Assembly (NCBI GenBank): GCA_038502055.1
Contig: JAXRKN010000040.1
Span: forward strand, 4,216,001-4,280,000
Origin: Tanytarsus gracilentus
Taxonomy: Eukaryota > Arthropoda > Insecta > Diptera > Chironomidae
DNA: 64,000 bases
Reading direction: 5' to 3'
In this document: piece after piece, positions 12,701-27,700 of the stretch
Position numbering within the stretch: position 1 is the first letter of the stretch
How the letters are laid out: the number at the start of each line of letters is the position of its first letter
Position numbers and translations under genes: made by a program
The notes under the pieces: model-generated
Told to the model about the DNA's origin: nothing
Database searches by the model: none
Seen by the model: the letters and a program-made list of their open reading frames with translations, nothing else

Positions 12701-15700
12701 TTTTTTTTTGAAATATTTAATGTTGAAACTTTAAATTATTTAACTGTGAAAGCAATCAAAGATGAGGGTTTTATAAAATTGACTTTTAATTAAAATGTTT
12801 GCGGGTTTATTTTTCAGATGATAAAAAAATACTAATTAATTAATCTTCTGAAACTAAAAAATTTAAATTTCCATCAAGCCAAAATATTTTAATTAATTTT
12901 GAAAGCTTTTCATCGCGAAAAAAATTCTCCATGCCTAAGTTTGATTATAATCATGAAAAAATGCATAAAATTTGAATTGTAATAAATTTTCTGCCTCCGC
13001 TTGCATTTTTGCTGACGAAAGATTAACATTTTAATTTCATTTTGCAATAATTCACAGTTTTTCGTTTTCATAGTTGATCCACCATTTCTACTCCAATCTC
13101 ATTTCCATTTGCCATTGCAAGATTAAAAATTTAATTAAAAATTTCTCGTCAGAATATTTTAGCATCGTTTAGCTTTCATGTGCACCTTTGCCGAGTGAGA
13201 GAGAGAACTTCATATATAAATTGCAATAGCGAGCAACTGGTAAATTTATTTCTCTTATTCAAATGGATTTATAAAATGATGAGTGAATGAGATGGTGAGA
13301 AAGCGTGTGCATACATACTTTAGAGCAACTTTTTGTGAGAAGAGGAAACAAAAGAAACATGTTGATCTCGAAAATGCAATTTTCTCGAGCAATAACAAAT
13401 GTTGACATTAACATATTTGTCAATATGTCTCGTAATATGCTTCTCTCTCTTCATTGTCATCCATCCCTGTAAGTATATGTAAAGACTCTGGCAACAGAGT
13501 GTGAGAAGGAAAAAGACAAATTCAAAGTTTATGAAAACAATGCAAAACTTCTCATAATATGACAATGATGTTGGTTTATGCAAAAAAAAGAATGCACGAG
13601 AGAGCATGTGAATTGAAATATAAGAGAAGCGGAAAAGTTCATTTTGAAAATCATTTGTTTGATTAAAACTCATTTTGCGTCTTTATGCATCTGCACACAG
13701 TTTTCTTTTGACAACGCAGTTCAATTCAATTCCATTAAAAATTCTGGAGTTGTGAGGAAAAAAATTATTTACAATTTTCATTTTCTAAAATCACTGAATT
13801 CTGGAATGTCAAGCCCCGAGTGAAAATAAAGCAAACGCAAGCAAGATTGAGGCATTGAGAGAAAAAGTTTTGTTTCCTGAATACAAATTTTCTCGTTTTC
13901 TTCCCTCACTCAATCACGATGAACGTTTAGCTAAAGGAGGAAAAGCATTTAATCGAGAAAAAGTCATCACAACACGACGTCAATCGAGTGTATGTGTGCA
14001 CACAAAATGCAATCTCCAAATTCAGCATTTGTGCCGTTTTTTCCCTTTCTGATGTGGTACCAACTAGTTGATGCGGAAGATTGAAATGAAATTCGAAAGC
14101 GGCAGCAAAAAAAATCCTTCCCTAAATTTCAGACAATTTTTTTCATCTTTTCTTTCTCTAAACAAACATTCATGCTCATCGGATTCACGTGACTTGACTT
14201 TTTATTTTATTTTCTCGCTATTCTTCTTTTTTTTTGGTGGGACGATTTCCTCCTTTTTACGCTCCGCTCATGAAAATCGGATAGGGTTCATGCATACAAC
14301 CGCAAAATGATAAATTCCACTGTTTTTATCTCAATAAATTGCATTGTGACACACTCGACACTTGAAGCCAATGGAAAATATTTTTTTTGTTGAAATGCGA
14401 AATTTTCAATTTGGCTTCCAATTTTTTACTTAGTGGCCATCTAATTTGCGGGTGAGGATGAATTAATTTTTTTTAACATCATAAGAAAATGTTTACGTTA
14501 AACTTTGACTGCATTAATCGACATTCTAGACGAATGCTTCACTCACCCTCCGATTAGATGAACACAAAAACGCATGAACATAAATTTTGTGCTGTGTATG
14601 AAGTATTTCCTCAATTTCATTCGTCTCCCTCTAATTTTCTCTACACTTTTTGCCATTTTCTTCTCGTTGAAATGAAAACAGAAAAAACAACAAAATTAAT
14701 TGCCGAATTGGATGTGCAGTGTATGTAAATCAGACATGAATACATATGAATACGATAGAGACGATTACAGTTCACTCCCAATTTCTTTTCAATACGATAA
14801 TTATCTTTCCCTTATACCTTTTGCCTACATACATAGAGTTCGCGTTGCGTTTCCTGTTGTTTCTATTCTTTATCATCTATCGCGTACGTTTTAAGGGCTG
14901 GTACCAAAGCGTAAAAAAATGCACATGTAATGAAAGCGAAGCTCATAAATTATCATGAAAATGAACGCGAGTATGGAATAGAATAAGAAGGCATGAGCCA
15001 TCACTTAATGTGCATTATGTGTACGCGAGAAATTAAATGCAACGCGAATAATTAAAATGGAACACATGATGTTGAAAAATTGCTATACTTTTACACGTTC
15101 ATCGTTCACTTTGAAGTGCAACATGGAGACTCTCGAATGAATTGAAAAAAAAAGAGAGAGATTCCTTTTGAAATTGTTACACAAAAGAGAAATCGCAGCA
15201 GTGGCACGTATGAGAGAATCTGAAGATGAGAGGCATCGATTATCAAAGGCATGCACTATGCCATTAACATTGCACGATTCATTGATTTATTGCAACAGCA
15301 TCTCGAAATAAATGCAATTGTGTTCAAATCCATTCAACTTATATGCGAGATTTGATGAGATCACTTCAAATATGCAAGGTATCGTATCGTATTCAACAAT
15401 TTCTGTGAAGAGGTTTGTGCTTAATAGACACAAATTCAGTTGTACATGTACTCGAGGGGTTGAAACGCATTCCTTTCATCTACTCACATCAACGTTGATG
15501 GACACGATTGTTCAGTGGGGAGCAATTTAGATAAATATCCACTCACATCACGCTCAAATCTGAATTATTCGCCTTAATTATTCACCAGTCGAAAGTTATT
15601 CTCTTTTTCCAAATTAAACTTCACTGCATATAGTTTTATTTATGTGTTTTTCGTATGTCCACAAAGAGGACAATAAATGGAAAATAGTAGCTGTTTGACA

Positions 15701-18700
15701 TGACACAAAAGCAAGCAACAGTAGGAGGAAAACAAATAATCAGTTTTATTGCCGTCCATTTACATTATTTTTCCCGCTTTCTCTCATTCGACCAGCAGAC
15801 AATGGAAGTGACGGGCTTTCATCTCTAGTCAACGCACTTTATTGCCGGTAATTTTTCAAATGAATTTTCACCTATTTCTCACTCTCCCCAATGGACTAGA
15901 TAAACACGCAATATATCTTTTTGCTACTATAAGAAGTGCCTAACTCGCACATAAGCTACGGTCATTAGAGTTGGCGAGAGAAAAACGTAAATTTTGTGAC
16001 AAAGTATACAAAATTGTCCATAATACATTACACACTCATCATCATCATTCGTCCTCGGTTGTTGTTTTTTCCCCCGACGACCTACTTGATTCTCTCCGCC
16101 CGGCAATGCATCAACCGGAAGAAAGTCAAATGAAAATGCGGAGGAAGAAGATTTACACGGCAATTGGTCAAGTCTCGTATGATTACTCATCTCATCTATC
16201 GTCACCAGTTAATGTCTACGTTGATATCATCATCACAGTCAACCCACTAGCGTCATCGTCTAAGCTTGTGAGAGGACTTAAATAAATCGTTTCGGTAAAT
16301 GAATTACTCACCATTCCTCAACATACAACACAACATTCTTAGCTCTTTATTTGGTCCATCCTGTGACGATAATTGATTAGAATTGGAGAGTCGAGTGATC
16401 TTAATGGATGATGGTTGCCATGTAGATGAGAGGGAGGAAGAAAAAATAAATATAGAGAGAGAAATGGAAAACCTAATTCTTACATGTGTTTGCACAAGTC
16501 AAGAAATGTAATGACAAGAAATAGTAATTTTTACAACTGATGCTTCCACTACATAAGACATTGCACAAATAGATATTAAGTCAGTTGTTATTGCCATACC
16601 ACTTGTTCTCATCACATGTGAGTTCATTGAAAATTTCCACTTAAATTTGAAGTCATTTAAAAATTTGTATTTAATTTTTTTTTCGAAAATATAAAAAATT
16701 CAATGCTTGCCCTTTCATTTTGTTGTAACTTTTCCTATACATATTCTTATGCATTCAATGAGGAAAGTTTTTTTCATCTCAACAAAGCTGTTGAAGTCAC
16801 TCAGTCACTCACTTCGCATCATGCCTATTCATTTAGATCTTTTCACATCTGGAGAAATGCAAATAGTCATTTATTATTGTACAGAAGCAGAAAAAAAACA
16901 CTGTCAATATCAACAGAGCGTGATAATAAGAGAAATTTAAGTTAAACAAAGAAGATGATGTCAAATGAGTGAAATGAATTAAAGGACTTAAGGCTTGTGT
17001 GTTTGCACATCCAGAAGCGCTTGATTAAAAGATATCAAGGCTTTTTTTTGTTGTTCCTTCATTATCTTTCACGAAGTCATGTCAAATAGACACAGAATCT
17101 AGAAAATAGGCTTAAGAGTAGAAAAGCATCGTTGATGAGTGCCATCATATGAAAGTGGAAAGAGGATTCAACATGTAAAGAGAAAGATAACAGAAAGAAA
17201 AATGTGTCACGATGATGACTGCAGAATGATAGTGTCCGAACGCATTTGCAGTGAAATATGGCATAAGGACATGGCAAACAATGTAAATTAGGGAATTATT
17301 TACCGCACACACACTCGCAACATTTTTCTTATTCATTTGCAACACTAATAATCTAATAGAGAAAACAACAGAAAAAAAGCACAAAGTGTGGCGAAATAAA
17401 AAAAATATGAAAGGGATGCGAATACTTGCAAAGACTGAGGGTGATATTTTTTTCTTCCTCTTCTTCCATCTTCATGTCACGACGGAGGGTTCTCTCGTTC
17501 ATCTCTGGTAATTCCACTTATCAAATGAAAAGCCGAAATTATCAGCATTATAAATGTCCTTCCAAGTATATATGGGATAAATTAAATGAAAAGTATTAGG
17601 AAGGACTTTACTTCTTTACTGAACCGGAGAAGCAAGTTGTCGGATAAGGCAATCGATTTTTCTTCTTTCACAGCAACGATGCTGCACTGTGGAAAATACA
17701 TTATTTTTTATTTCAGATTTATTTATCTCTTTTATAAAAAACTTAAATGTTTTAATTTCTTTGTTAATTTTTTATTCATTATTAAGAAAAATGCAAGTTG
17801 TTTGAGTGACACCTTAAAAAATCTTTGAAGCAATAAAAAGTGATGATTTTGACGTCACTTTAAATTTAATATTTTTTATTTTCCCTTTGATCGATTTCAC
17901 TCTCCGTAGTGAGAAATGATTAAGTATAATTTAATGTGATCTGCTCTCACATCATCCAGACGCAGTTGTGACATTGATAAAATGCTCTCGAGATTCAAAG
18001 TGTACAAGCAACCCCTTTCGCATTGCATAATTGATTGCAGCGTACAAAATCCCGTGAGATTCTACCCAAGTGACATGTTCTTCACTGACTATACAACTGC
18101 AATGAACGATGTGAAATTAAATTTACTGCTGCTTCTTATGATTAGCCCGTCCTCATTAATAAATTATGATGACTCTCCCTCTTTTTGTGTGTGTGTGCAA
18201 TATATGAGACAACCGTCAAATGTGATGCTATTTACATTTTCTATCAATTTTTCTCCCACTTTATGATGACATAATCAAATTAAACACAGAACATTTAACA
18301 TTGCCATCCCTTCTCATTTCAAATGTGGTGCTCTCGCTCCACAGCTAATAGAAATATAAATATTCACTCATGTATTCAGTGAACGTGGATATTGTCGATG
18401 CTACTTATGCTATATGAAGTAAATAATTTTCATAGTTATTTCTCTCCACAATAACAAAATTTGTAAGTCATTTATATTCAAAAGCGAGCAATGTTTTAAC
18501 ATGGCTATATAAATGCAAACCGAAACAATAAGAATAAAAGGGATGAAATTGAGGGTTCAACAATTTTCTTTCTTTTTCGCGCGCGAGAAAAGCGTAGAAC
18601 ATAAAAATTGCAGTTTATGATGTGAGAGAGTTAGCATTTTTATAGTTGCCAAATGGCTGAAATTCATTATGTGGAACTGCATAGACACTCTCGTTGCCAA

Positions 18701-21700
18701 ACACAATCGTCAAGCGACATGAAAGTTTATTTTTGACCTCGACGATGAGAATGAGGAAAATGTTTGGCTTGGCTCTCGCTCTTTTGAGTCAACTGTTGTT
18801 TATTATGTGCGGCGAGGTGGCCAATTAATCAAAAAACCTCAACGCATAAAAACGCACGAGCTTTTAAAATCCTGCTGATTTGTAATTTTACGTCATTCCT
18901 AGGCATTAAGCCCACACTGCGGAATTTTTTTCTTTCTCGAGAGGGAGAAAAATTTCGTAAAGCCATTTTCAGATAAAAGAAGAAATATTGAAAGGAAAGA
19001 ACCGCTAATGAATTTTATTATAAAAACCACACCATAAAATTTTATTGTTCGATTCGTATGCTTTTCAGCGTGAGACGCACGAAGAAGGAGGAAGAAGAAA
19101 AAATAACAAACAATATTTGTGTATTTCTCCCTCGACAATCAACACATAGAAAATTGAGTGAAGGCTCGTGCAAATACATAAAGCGGAGCTGGCTAGAGAT
19201 GGCTGGCAAAATGATTTTTTAATCCATTTACTTTTATTTTCATTTTTACATTTCATTTTCTCTGACAACAACAAAAAAATAACAAACGAATGAATTTATA
19301 TCGAAAGGCAGTTGTTGAAGGAAAAGTCAGGGAAAGCAACACATTTTGTCGGGGAAATAAAAACTGACAACGAAGACAATAAAAATTGAGTAAAACTCTA
19401 TGCGGTTAAATTTTATTCTTTTTACCCTTGCGGTCTTTGGTTATGTTAAAATGATCCATTGTCGAAAGTTTATTTTAGGTGTGAAAATATTGCATAACAT
19501 TTAGGCGAAGTTACTTAAATTTTTCATTTCTTTCCATTTCCTTCTCGTCTTTAATAATAAAAATTGTTATCGTGATGCAGAAGAAAATTTTCCCATTGGG
19601 CAATGAGTGAATTGAATGCTTCAATTCTCCCAGGTTGCAATTTCATGTACTCTCTCTTCAATAAATGCTGCTGTCATAATCGAATACGATTTTGATAGAG
19701 CCCCGAGGATGAAACACCGAGAGTAAAGCTTAAGCTGGAGAAAAATACTCGTGAAATTTCTGTCTATTTGACCACCACAACATATCTCTCGCCCTCTCAC
19801 TGATATGGACGAAAATGAAATAAAATAAAAAGCAATTCAAGTTGAAATGGGATTTTTTTTCTCTCTGTGCAGATAAATATTAAATCGGTCGTCTTTGGAG
19901 GCCATCGTTTATATTGCTTTCGCAATGCATGTTGAATGTATCATTTTGGCTTTTCTGCTCGCATGGTCGCATAACTCGAACGCTCCAACAGATGATGAAG
20001 GCAGCAAAGAAGAAGTTTTAGGAGGTGGAGGCGAAGGCGGAAAAGTCGACAAGAAGAGAATATAGAAGACCATTTTAATATTATTGGATTTTGTGGGTTA
20101 TTATTTGTGTAACTTGATTGTTCATCATTGTTTGCAGGGGGTCGGCGTTGTAAGCGTATATAGGGCCCGATGTCTGTGTCCTTTATAATAGAAGAAAAAG
20201 ATTTTCTCCTCCTCTCTCTCTTACAACAACAACAACTCATATGTGATGGAAAGATTATCAGGTTTTCCTGCTTAGGGCTATTGAATAAGGCAGAACGAAT
20301 TGAACGATGAAAGTGAGTGGAGTGAGAGATGGAAAAGTCAAACCGAAGAAATTGGGAAAATATCAACAATTTTTCTCTCTATGACCTCCATCTACAAGCG
20401 TACACTCACCCATATCCTTCAAAGTCAAACAAATGAATAGCAACAGTCGATTGACGAGAGAAAGTAAAGAAATAAAAAATCAGAAAAAAGGGATATTTAA
20501 AGATTATCTCAAAATCCACAAAATTTTCCATCGTAACTTGACAAATTTCTTCCTTTTTTTTCGTTTATATGAATGTGTATGTCTATTGATCCATACAATT
20601 TTATCTATTGTGAGTGTGATACAATTGCATTGTCTCCTTTCTATAGGCACAACTTTGACGGGTTGTTTTTTATTTCTCCAAAAATGAAAATGAATGGAAA
20701 AACGGATTGATGTATGATGGAAACACCTTCATGGAAAAAAATAAAATACTTTTCTATTCAGACAGAAGAAAGAAAATTAAAATAAAAATACATTCATTTT
20801 TCTCCTCGACATCACACTCTGTTGATAAATCTCGAGAAGTGAGAGAAGGATTGTGAATAATATTTCACAGCGTATACACATCGTAAGTATATGCGTCGAC
20901 ATAAAGAAAACAGATGAGTGATTTATTAATGTTTTCCATATTCATTTTCACTTGGTGAGAGAGTGAGAGAGAAAAGCGGGCGGTCGGCATAAATACATTT
21001 CCCAAAAGCACTTTTGCATACATCACACGTGGGTAGTTTTAGTTGGGTTTGGGCTCACTTCGCTTCATCAACGCTGCGCCAAACAATTGTGAAAGATCTC
21101 CCACAGTTCTTCCTCTCACTCGGGCCGCCTTCATCATGCTCTCAGGCATAAAAATGTATTAGCACGCACCACTGTAATTCATCAAATTCAAAAAGTACTT
21201 TACCATTTTCTTACTGCCACTGTATGGTGTCGAGAATTGTGAATGGTGAAAATTGGTATGGAGTGTCTAAGAGAAGTATTTTTGCGAGGAGTGTGAGTGA
21301 GTGGCAGTAAAAAGAAATACTCTCGCCTATCAGTAAGTAACAAATGATATATTTTTTTCTGGTGTGTGTTTTTGCTGTCGGAAATATATTGCTGTTCTTT
21401 CTAAAGCACCGCTCACAAAACTTCGAACAAAGAAACACTCGAAGAAGGAAAAATAAATCCGTACAGAACAAAAAATTACCATTTTTTATGATTTGATTGA
21501 TTTTGCCTGTGGAATTGCGTGGTGAGATTAACACTGTCGAGCTCCATTTTGCCAAAAAAAAATCGTGGAAGTTTTTTCTCTCTTTCGTGATAGCGTCGTC
21601 GCTATAGCTATATCGAGCGATTTGGAACAAAAAATTGCTTTTCTCTTCAAATGAATTAATCAAGTGCTTATCGTCAAGTGTTTACTGGCGTATGCTGCTA

Positions 21701-24700
21701 GAGAGCAATAGCGATTGAATTGTTGCCAAAGTCACGAGAAATTTCATAAATTTTTTGCTCATTAACATCCAAACAAATTTCTATGTTTGTAAAGCCATTA
21801 GGAGTGATTGAGCGTGGGGGGGTTGGTGCGAGAAGCGATTAAAAACAATTGAAAGCAATTTGACAATAATATAAAAAATATGAATCATCATTATTGCAAC
21901 CCCTTTTTCGACATCAACTAACCCATTAATCGCCTCAGCGAGAAAAATTTATCGCAGTCAACAAAAAAATATTAATATTATAAAATCTCCACCATTCAAC
22001 AACTGAGAAATCTGTTTTTAATGATCATCGATAAATCTTCGGTTACGGACGATGTGATGTTTTGACTTGACTTTCTTGCCTACCAATGGCCTTTTCTAGG
22101 GCATGGCTCATCAATATTGAAAATTACCCTTCATCCACACTCGTCGCATTCTCTCTCTCTTTTTCACTCTGCTGTGTAAAGGTTTTTTTTATATGTTTCA
22201 ACTGGACCCCATAGGCTTTTCCTAAATCGTCAAACACACACACACAGATTCAATGGATGAGTGTAAATGATAGTATGGGACTGTACTATCAACCATAAAT
22301 CCATTTAATTCATTCAAATAAATTATTAAGCGGCGTTAAAAAATGCGAAAGAATATCCTCATGATACCAAAAAGTGAGAGAGAGATGTTTTATCTATGGC
22401 CAATATTATATTGGAAAAAGAGTGAGAGTGTACCACACAATTTTTATGTCCGGATGGATGAGGGATGGGCTAGCTGTTTAAGGTCAATTTATCCTTTTTT
22501 TTCAAACACTCTCGTATGGCGATATTGACAGCATAATGTGCCTCTTTTTTGAGAGAGAGAGTGGGTGGTGGGTTGGATGATGCTGTTGAAAAAAATATAA
22601 AATCAAATAAATCAAATACAAATACATCATTTTTAAACCCATCCCATGCAGACCACTATTAATTTTAATAAATAATGCTGAGGATGTGAGCACCAGGAGC
22701 ATCAGCAGCAAATGCTTCATTTTGAGCACCATTAATATCCTGAATCATAATAATAATTTCCCTTTGAAAATATATTTTTTGCTGCCTTCCAGCGAAATCT
22801 ATGAAATATATAAAAAAATTACTATTTTAATCGATTTTAAGTTTTCGCCTGTTAGCCATTAGTTGCCACCACTAATTCTCGTGCACACACCAGTTGAAGT
22901 GTCATTTTGTGTGGCTGTCATTAAATTATTATTTAAACAAAAAAAGGGGAACATAACACACGATATAGAGGTCAGAGAGTCAACATCATATTAAAATAAT
23001 TAAAACTTGCTTTAACTTTCGTGTATGCATAAATAACAACAATAAATTTATGATTTGAGCAAACGCAACACCATCGAAAATTTGCATGTGGGCAATGCAT
23101 CGTGTACACAGTATTTAATTTTGTGTCTGGGTGGTAAAGTAAATAAATTTTGCATGTAACAAACTACCCATGATAATTTTTGCGAGCAACAGTTTACATT
23201 ATTTATTACGTTTTCTCTGTGACCAAAAATTTTTGTGTGAAGCTGAGAGAGAAAAAAAGTTACAGGAAAAAGTAAATATTCAATTGCATAATTGTAAATT
23301 GCTCGGTAGTTGGGAGAGAGGGTACTAAATTGGATGTAAAGTTGACATGCACAAATTCAACAAAATTATGCTATAAACATTTTTGATGGAACGAAGCAGT
23401 AAAATTTTACACAAAAAAGTTTTTAATTTGTTGACTGGCACTTTACATCTCTAAAAATTGCTTCATGCACGTTCCAGGATGAACTCATAAAAAAGCTCAC
23501 ACACACACCGACAGAGTTATGTAAAACTATAAAACTGTTTAAACTTTTACCATGCTCAACAACATCAGATCGGCAATTTTAATAAATCGCTCACCGTACG
23601 GACATCATACGAGAAAGAAGAATGTGAATAGCTCTGTTAATAATTTTGAGCTTATACTGTTGCTAGCATATAAGAGGAAGTTTATTAGAAATTCTTTGAG
23701 GGATAATGTAACGATTATACTTCATAGCCTTTGTCTAATAGTCAGCGATATCATGTCGAGTAATTCTAAAACATAAAGTCTCAAAACATGTGTTGTGTGT
23801 GTGTTATGAAAATTTCTTCACATCTCTCCTCGAAGAAGAAGCTTAAAGTAAAGAAACATGACATGTAAAATTGCATTGACAAGAAAGTTGCTGGTTGAAG
23901 GGAGGAAGAAACTTTTTGAATGGGAAACTAGTTGAATATGGAAAGAATTTTAAAATGCAATTCGCAGACGAAGCGAGCAAAAGTTTTAATCCCATACTAT
24001 GATGTTTTTCATGTCTCTTGCCATATATACAACATTCAAAGTGTGACTGAAGTCAAGTGAACCTTTCCAACACTCACAGGGTGAAATTCTTTTACGTACG
24101 GAAAGTATGTGCAAGGAATTTTTCTCTGACTTTTATGTTTTGTTGCATTGCTTTCCTATATTCAACTCATCATCATCAAATGACATAAAAAGGGAACGTA
24201 AAAGTTTTTTTTCCAACGTTCCGCTCGAAGAAGTTCTGTTGCATTTATATCTGATGATGTGAATTTATTCACCAATCTAAAGCTGAGTGTGTGAATTTTC
24301 AATTAACCAGAGTCTGTATATCCGTGTGACTTTTCGATATGCTATGAAAGATTTGCTGATGTTGATGATGTTCACCATAATACCAAATGCATCGCATCAC
24401 AAGCTATCTGGTATATAAATCTTTCGATTTTTCCATTAATTTCAATCAAAGTTTTAATTGAAACTCAACTTTTTCCGAGTATTCAGCAAGATTTTTCTTC
24501 TTCTCTTTTCATTATGTGCATACGAAGTGCGCTTGATATAAAAAAAACTCTAAAACTTTCTCATTTTCTCGATTTCGTTATCATTCAAGTCACAGCAGAT
24601 AGAAAATCAAATTTTATTTCCCCTTCAATGTATTCAGACGTATAAAAAAAGGGAAAAAAATTAAAGACCAAAAATAAATCACAACTGAGTTTGGTGAATT

Positions 24701-27700
24701 TTTCATTCGTTTGAAATATCGATTTCTATAATCCAACTTGTTGTTCCATTTGACTTGATTTTTTTGGTCATTCGAGATGGAAGGGCAAGAAAGCAATTTA
24801 AATCCACGTCAAGTCATTACACTTCTCCTCCTCCGATACTCTGTTGCCAATATTGAAGTACTTTTATTTTGTACATGAATCAGTGCGAACGCAATTGACA
24901 GCGTTGAAATGAAATTTAAGTAAGTAAAGCCAAGGAACAGAAACAATTTTTTAAGTTAAAGTTAAGGATTTATTTTCAAACAGACAGAAAGGCAAAATTA
25001 TTCGAGGCGACCCTTTTTTCATGCAAGTCCATCTTCTAATTTTACTCATTCAGAATATTATTTTTAAAATGGCCTTTTTTTCTTACGGTTTGTAATTGTT
25101 AGGAATTAGCGTGGAGTGCTGCGAATTGGATCGCTTGGTCCTTTTTTTGTTCATGCTATCACTCGCACCATGAATGGCCTTTACGAAATTTTTATCCATC
25201 GGAAATTGTCGCTTAATTATTTACATTTAAGTGCTTTCACTTCATTCAACATAAATTATGCATGATGACAATGAAAAAAAAGAAAAAAGAGGGAGGGGAA
25301 GATGGCTTTGGTCTCCATCGTTCGATTTCACCTCCTGCTTTTCTATCGTCAATTAGATAGATAGAAGATACTGACGATGAAACATGAAATGGAAACAATA
25401 GTCGATTATAGTAATGCTAAGTAGTAACAGGCAATAGCCATGCTTCGCTTCCCTATCGAATTGGAATCAACAGTAGATCAGTGAGTGAGGGAATTTTTTT
25501 TCAATACAAAGCAAGTGATTTCCCTTCGATTGCTTTTATTTTATTATGTAAAATATCCATTCCACCTGCCATTCAAGTTGAAATGAAAAGAAGTCTGAGA
25601 AATGATTTTTTTTTCTCTTACACCGATATCGAAAAGAAGATTTTCTCTTATTTCGCAGCTTATCTCGGAAGGAATCTGCATTGCTTTTCATCCCGAACAG
25701 GAGATTTCAGCGAGAAAGTTTTATAAGCCTCACACCATTTAAGATTATTTCTGTCCATCCGCATATTTATCTCTCATGGAAATGTTCAGGTGCCCTTTTC
25801 TCAGCCTCTGGGTTGAGAGAGGAAATTTTTTAGACGGAGACTCTGAAGATTGACACTTGACACCCTTTTTAACACCAGCTTGCTTCTCGGTTATGTTTTC
25901 TGTCACTCCTTTACCCCAAATCTCCTCCTTCAACTACAAAATATGCTTCAATTCTTTCACTCAACTGGCATATCTAAACGTCTACTGAATATTAAACTAC
26001 CTTTCACATCTCTCTCTCACTCTCACTCTCAAAAAGAGGCTTTTAAGGTTTTGCTTCGAAAATGACATGTGATAATGAAATTTAATATCGAGCAACAAAG
26101 ATATTGACTCAGCATGTCTGTTAATTGATTTTAAAAATTTATCAATCAATTTTGCAAAATTGACAGATGAAATTTTTAATTGGACAAATAAATTTTAATT
26201 GCTATTTGTTTTTTAAATTATTTTAATATTCAGAAGGAGACATTGAGCCGTTTTAGCATAAACTCATATCTTTTTCTGTCGGAAACGAAAAATTTGCTTC
26301 ATATCGTATGCATCTTCACATCTGCTATCATCTATATGTCGGTTAGTATGGCGTCGCAAGCATAAATTTTGTTGTGTATGTGATTTCCGAGCGACATCAA
26401 AATCACTCATTCTAACATCTTCCTTAAGGTCATTGCGTTCGATATGAACGCACGAAACGTACCGACGTAGGAAAGGCGGATTGTGAAAAACAAGTTTCTA
26501 CAATTGACGTCAAATCGACATGAAAATACGCCTCATTTCACATTCATCCTGTTGATTTCAACAACTTGTGTGTAGATGTGTTGCTTTTTCGTCTTCTTTG
26601 GCTTTACCACGCAATCATCGAAAATAGCTCGCACTCTCAGCACTATAATATTATCCTAAAGAATAATTTCTTTGTTTTTCGTATCATTAAATATGTAAAT
26701 TACAATTCATTCGAAAAAAGTTCTTTTCTGACATTACTCTATTATTGCTGTCTTGCCTATGCATAACATTTCTCCTTTAGATATCAACAACCAATAAGAA
26801 CTTCTATCTAAGCATAAGTATATGTGCGGTGTGGAAGCCAACAACAAGGCCATAATAATACTTATGGATATTCTTGACTTTTGACATTTGATTTTTCAAC
26901 TAGAATTTTTTGTGTTGGAAATGTAAATTTTTTCCTCATTGGCGGTTCGTCCCCTATGCCGTAATAGATACGACTCCGAAAATCTACACTTTCATTTTTT
27001 TTTCCTTAGGAAAATTAAGTTTGCTATCTACATGCTATTGGATGCTGTTTGGTGGTTTTGCCACTGCCTCCGACAGTTCGGTGCCAATGTAATAGTCAAC
27101 TCAAACGATATGTAGGAAATTACGCGTCCCCCACTTAACTTTATAAGCTGGAAGGAAATTCCAATAAGTTTCAACAACAACAACAACTTATTATATTGAC
27201 CGTTGTGTGTAATGCATTGCGTAATTTTCGGAGATTATATTTGAAGCAACAAAATGCGTGTGTAGATTGTTTGTAATTCAGATGGCCGTGCCTATTGGAG
27301 TAAAGCATGAGATAATAGCTCAACAATTTCCACATATAACTAATTCATTTCCATTGTTTGTCGCTTATTTGTGAGTGATGTCACGTTTCATCGATGCCAT
27401 TTTTTCACAATGTTTATGATACCAATTTTCGTGTCTTCTTCTTTCTCCTCCTCGAAGGCATGATTATTTTTTTGTCTCTTTTGTTTAGTAGCGTGAGAGA
27501 CAGAGAGAGCGATACTGCATTCCAATCATGACAAACTTTCTTTTTTTTCGGACATTGCTTGTTTATGGTGCACACACAAAAAAAATAGATTTCCTTCTAT
27601 TCGGCACACACAAAGATACATTCGGTAATGATAAGTAAATCTGTGATATACAACAAATTACATTTCGAATGGAGGAGCAGCAACAACCAGCAGTTACATA

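Noticed and set aside
19434..19444. TCTTTGGTTAT, identical to the start of insect miR-9
   Set aside because: Only 11 bases match and the following sequence differs from miR-9. No hairpin with a matching star strand was seen, so chance is likelier.
19941..20369. Minus-strand 142-codon frame with a Cys-rich patch
   Set aside because: The Cys-Cys-Cys-Cys and Arg-Arg patches come from simple repeats such as TTG/GTT and GA tracts. No domain, splice context or promoter was found.
21211..21663. Minus-strand 150-codon frame, the longest in the first 28 kb
   Set aside because: Composition is chance-like, no family is recognised, and there is no plausible promoter or poly(A) arrangement.
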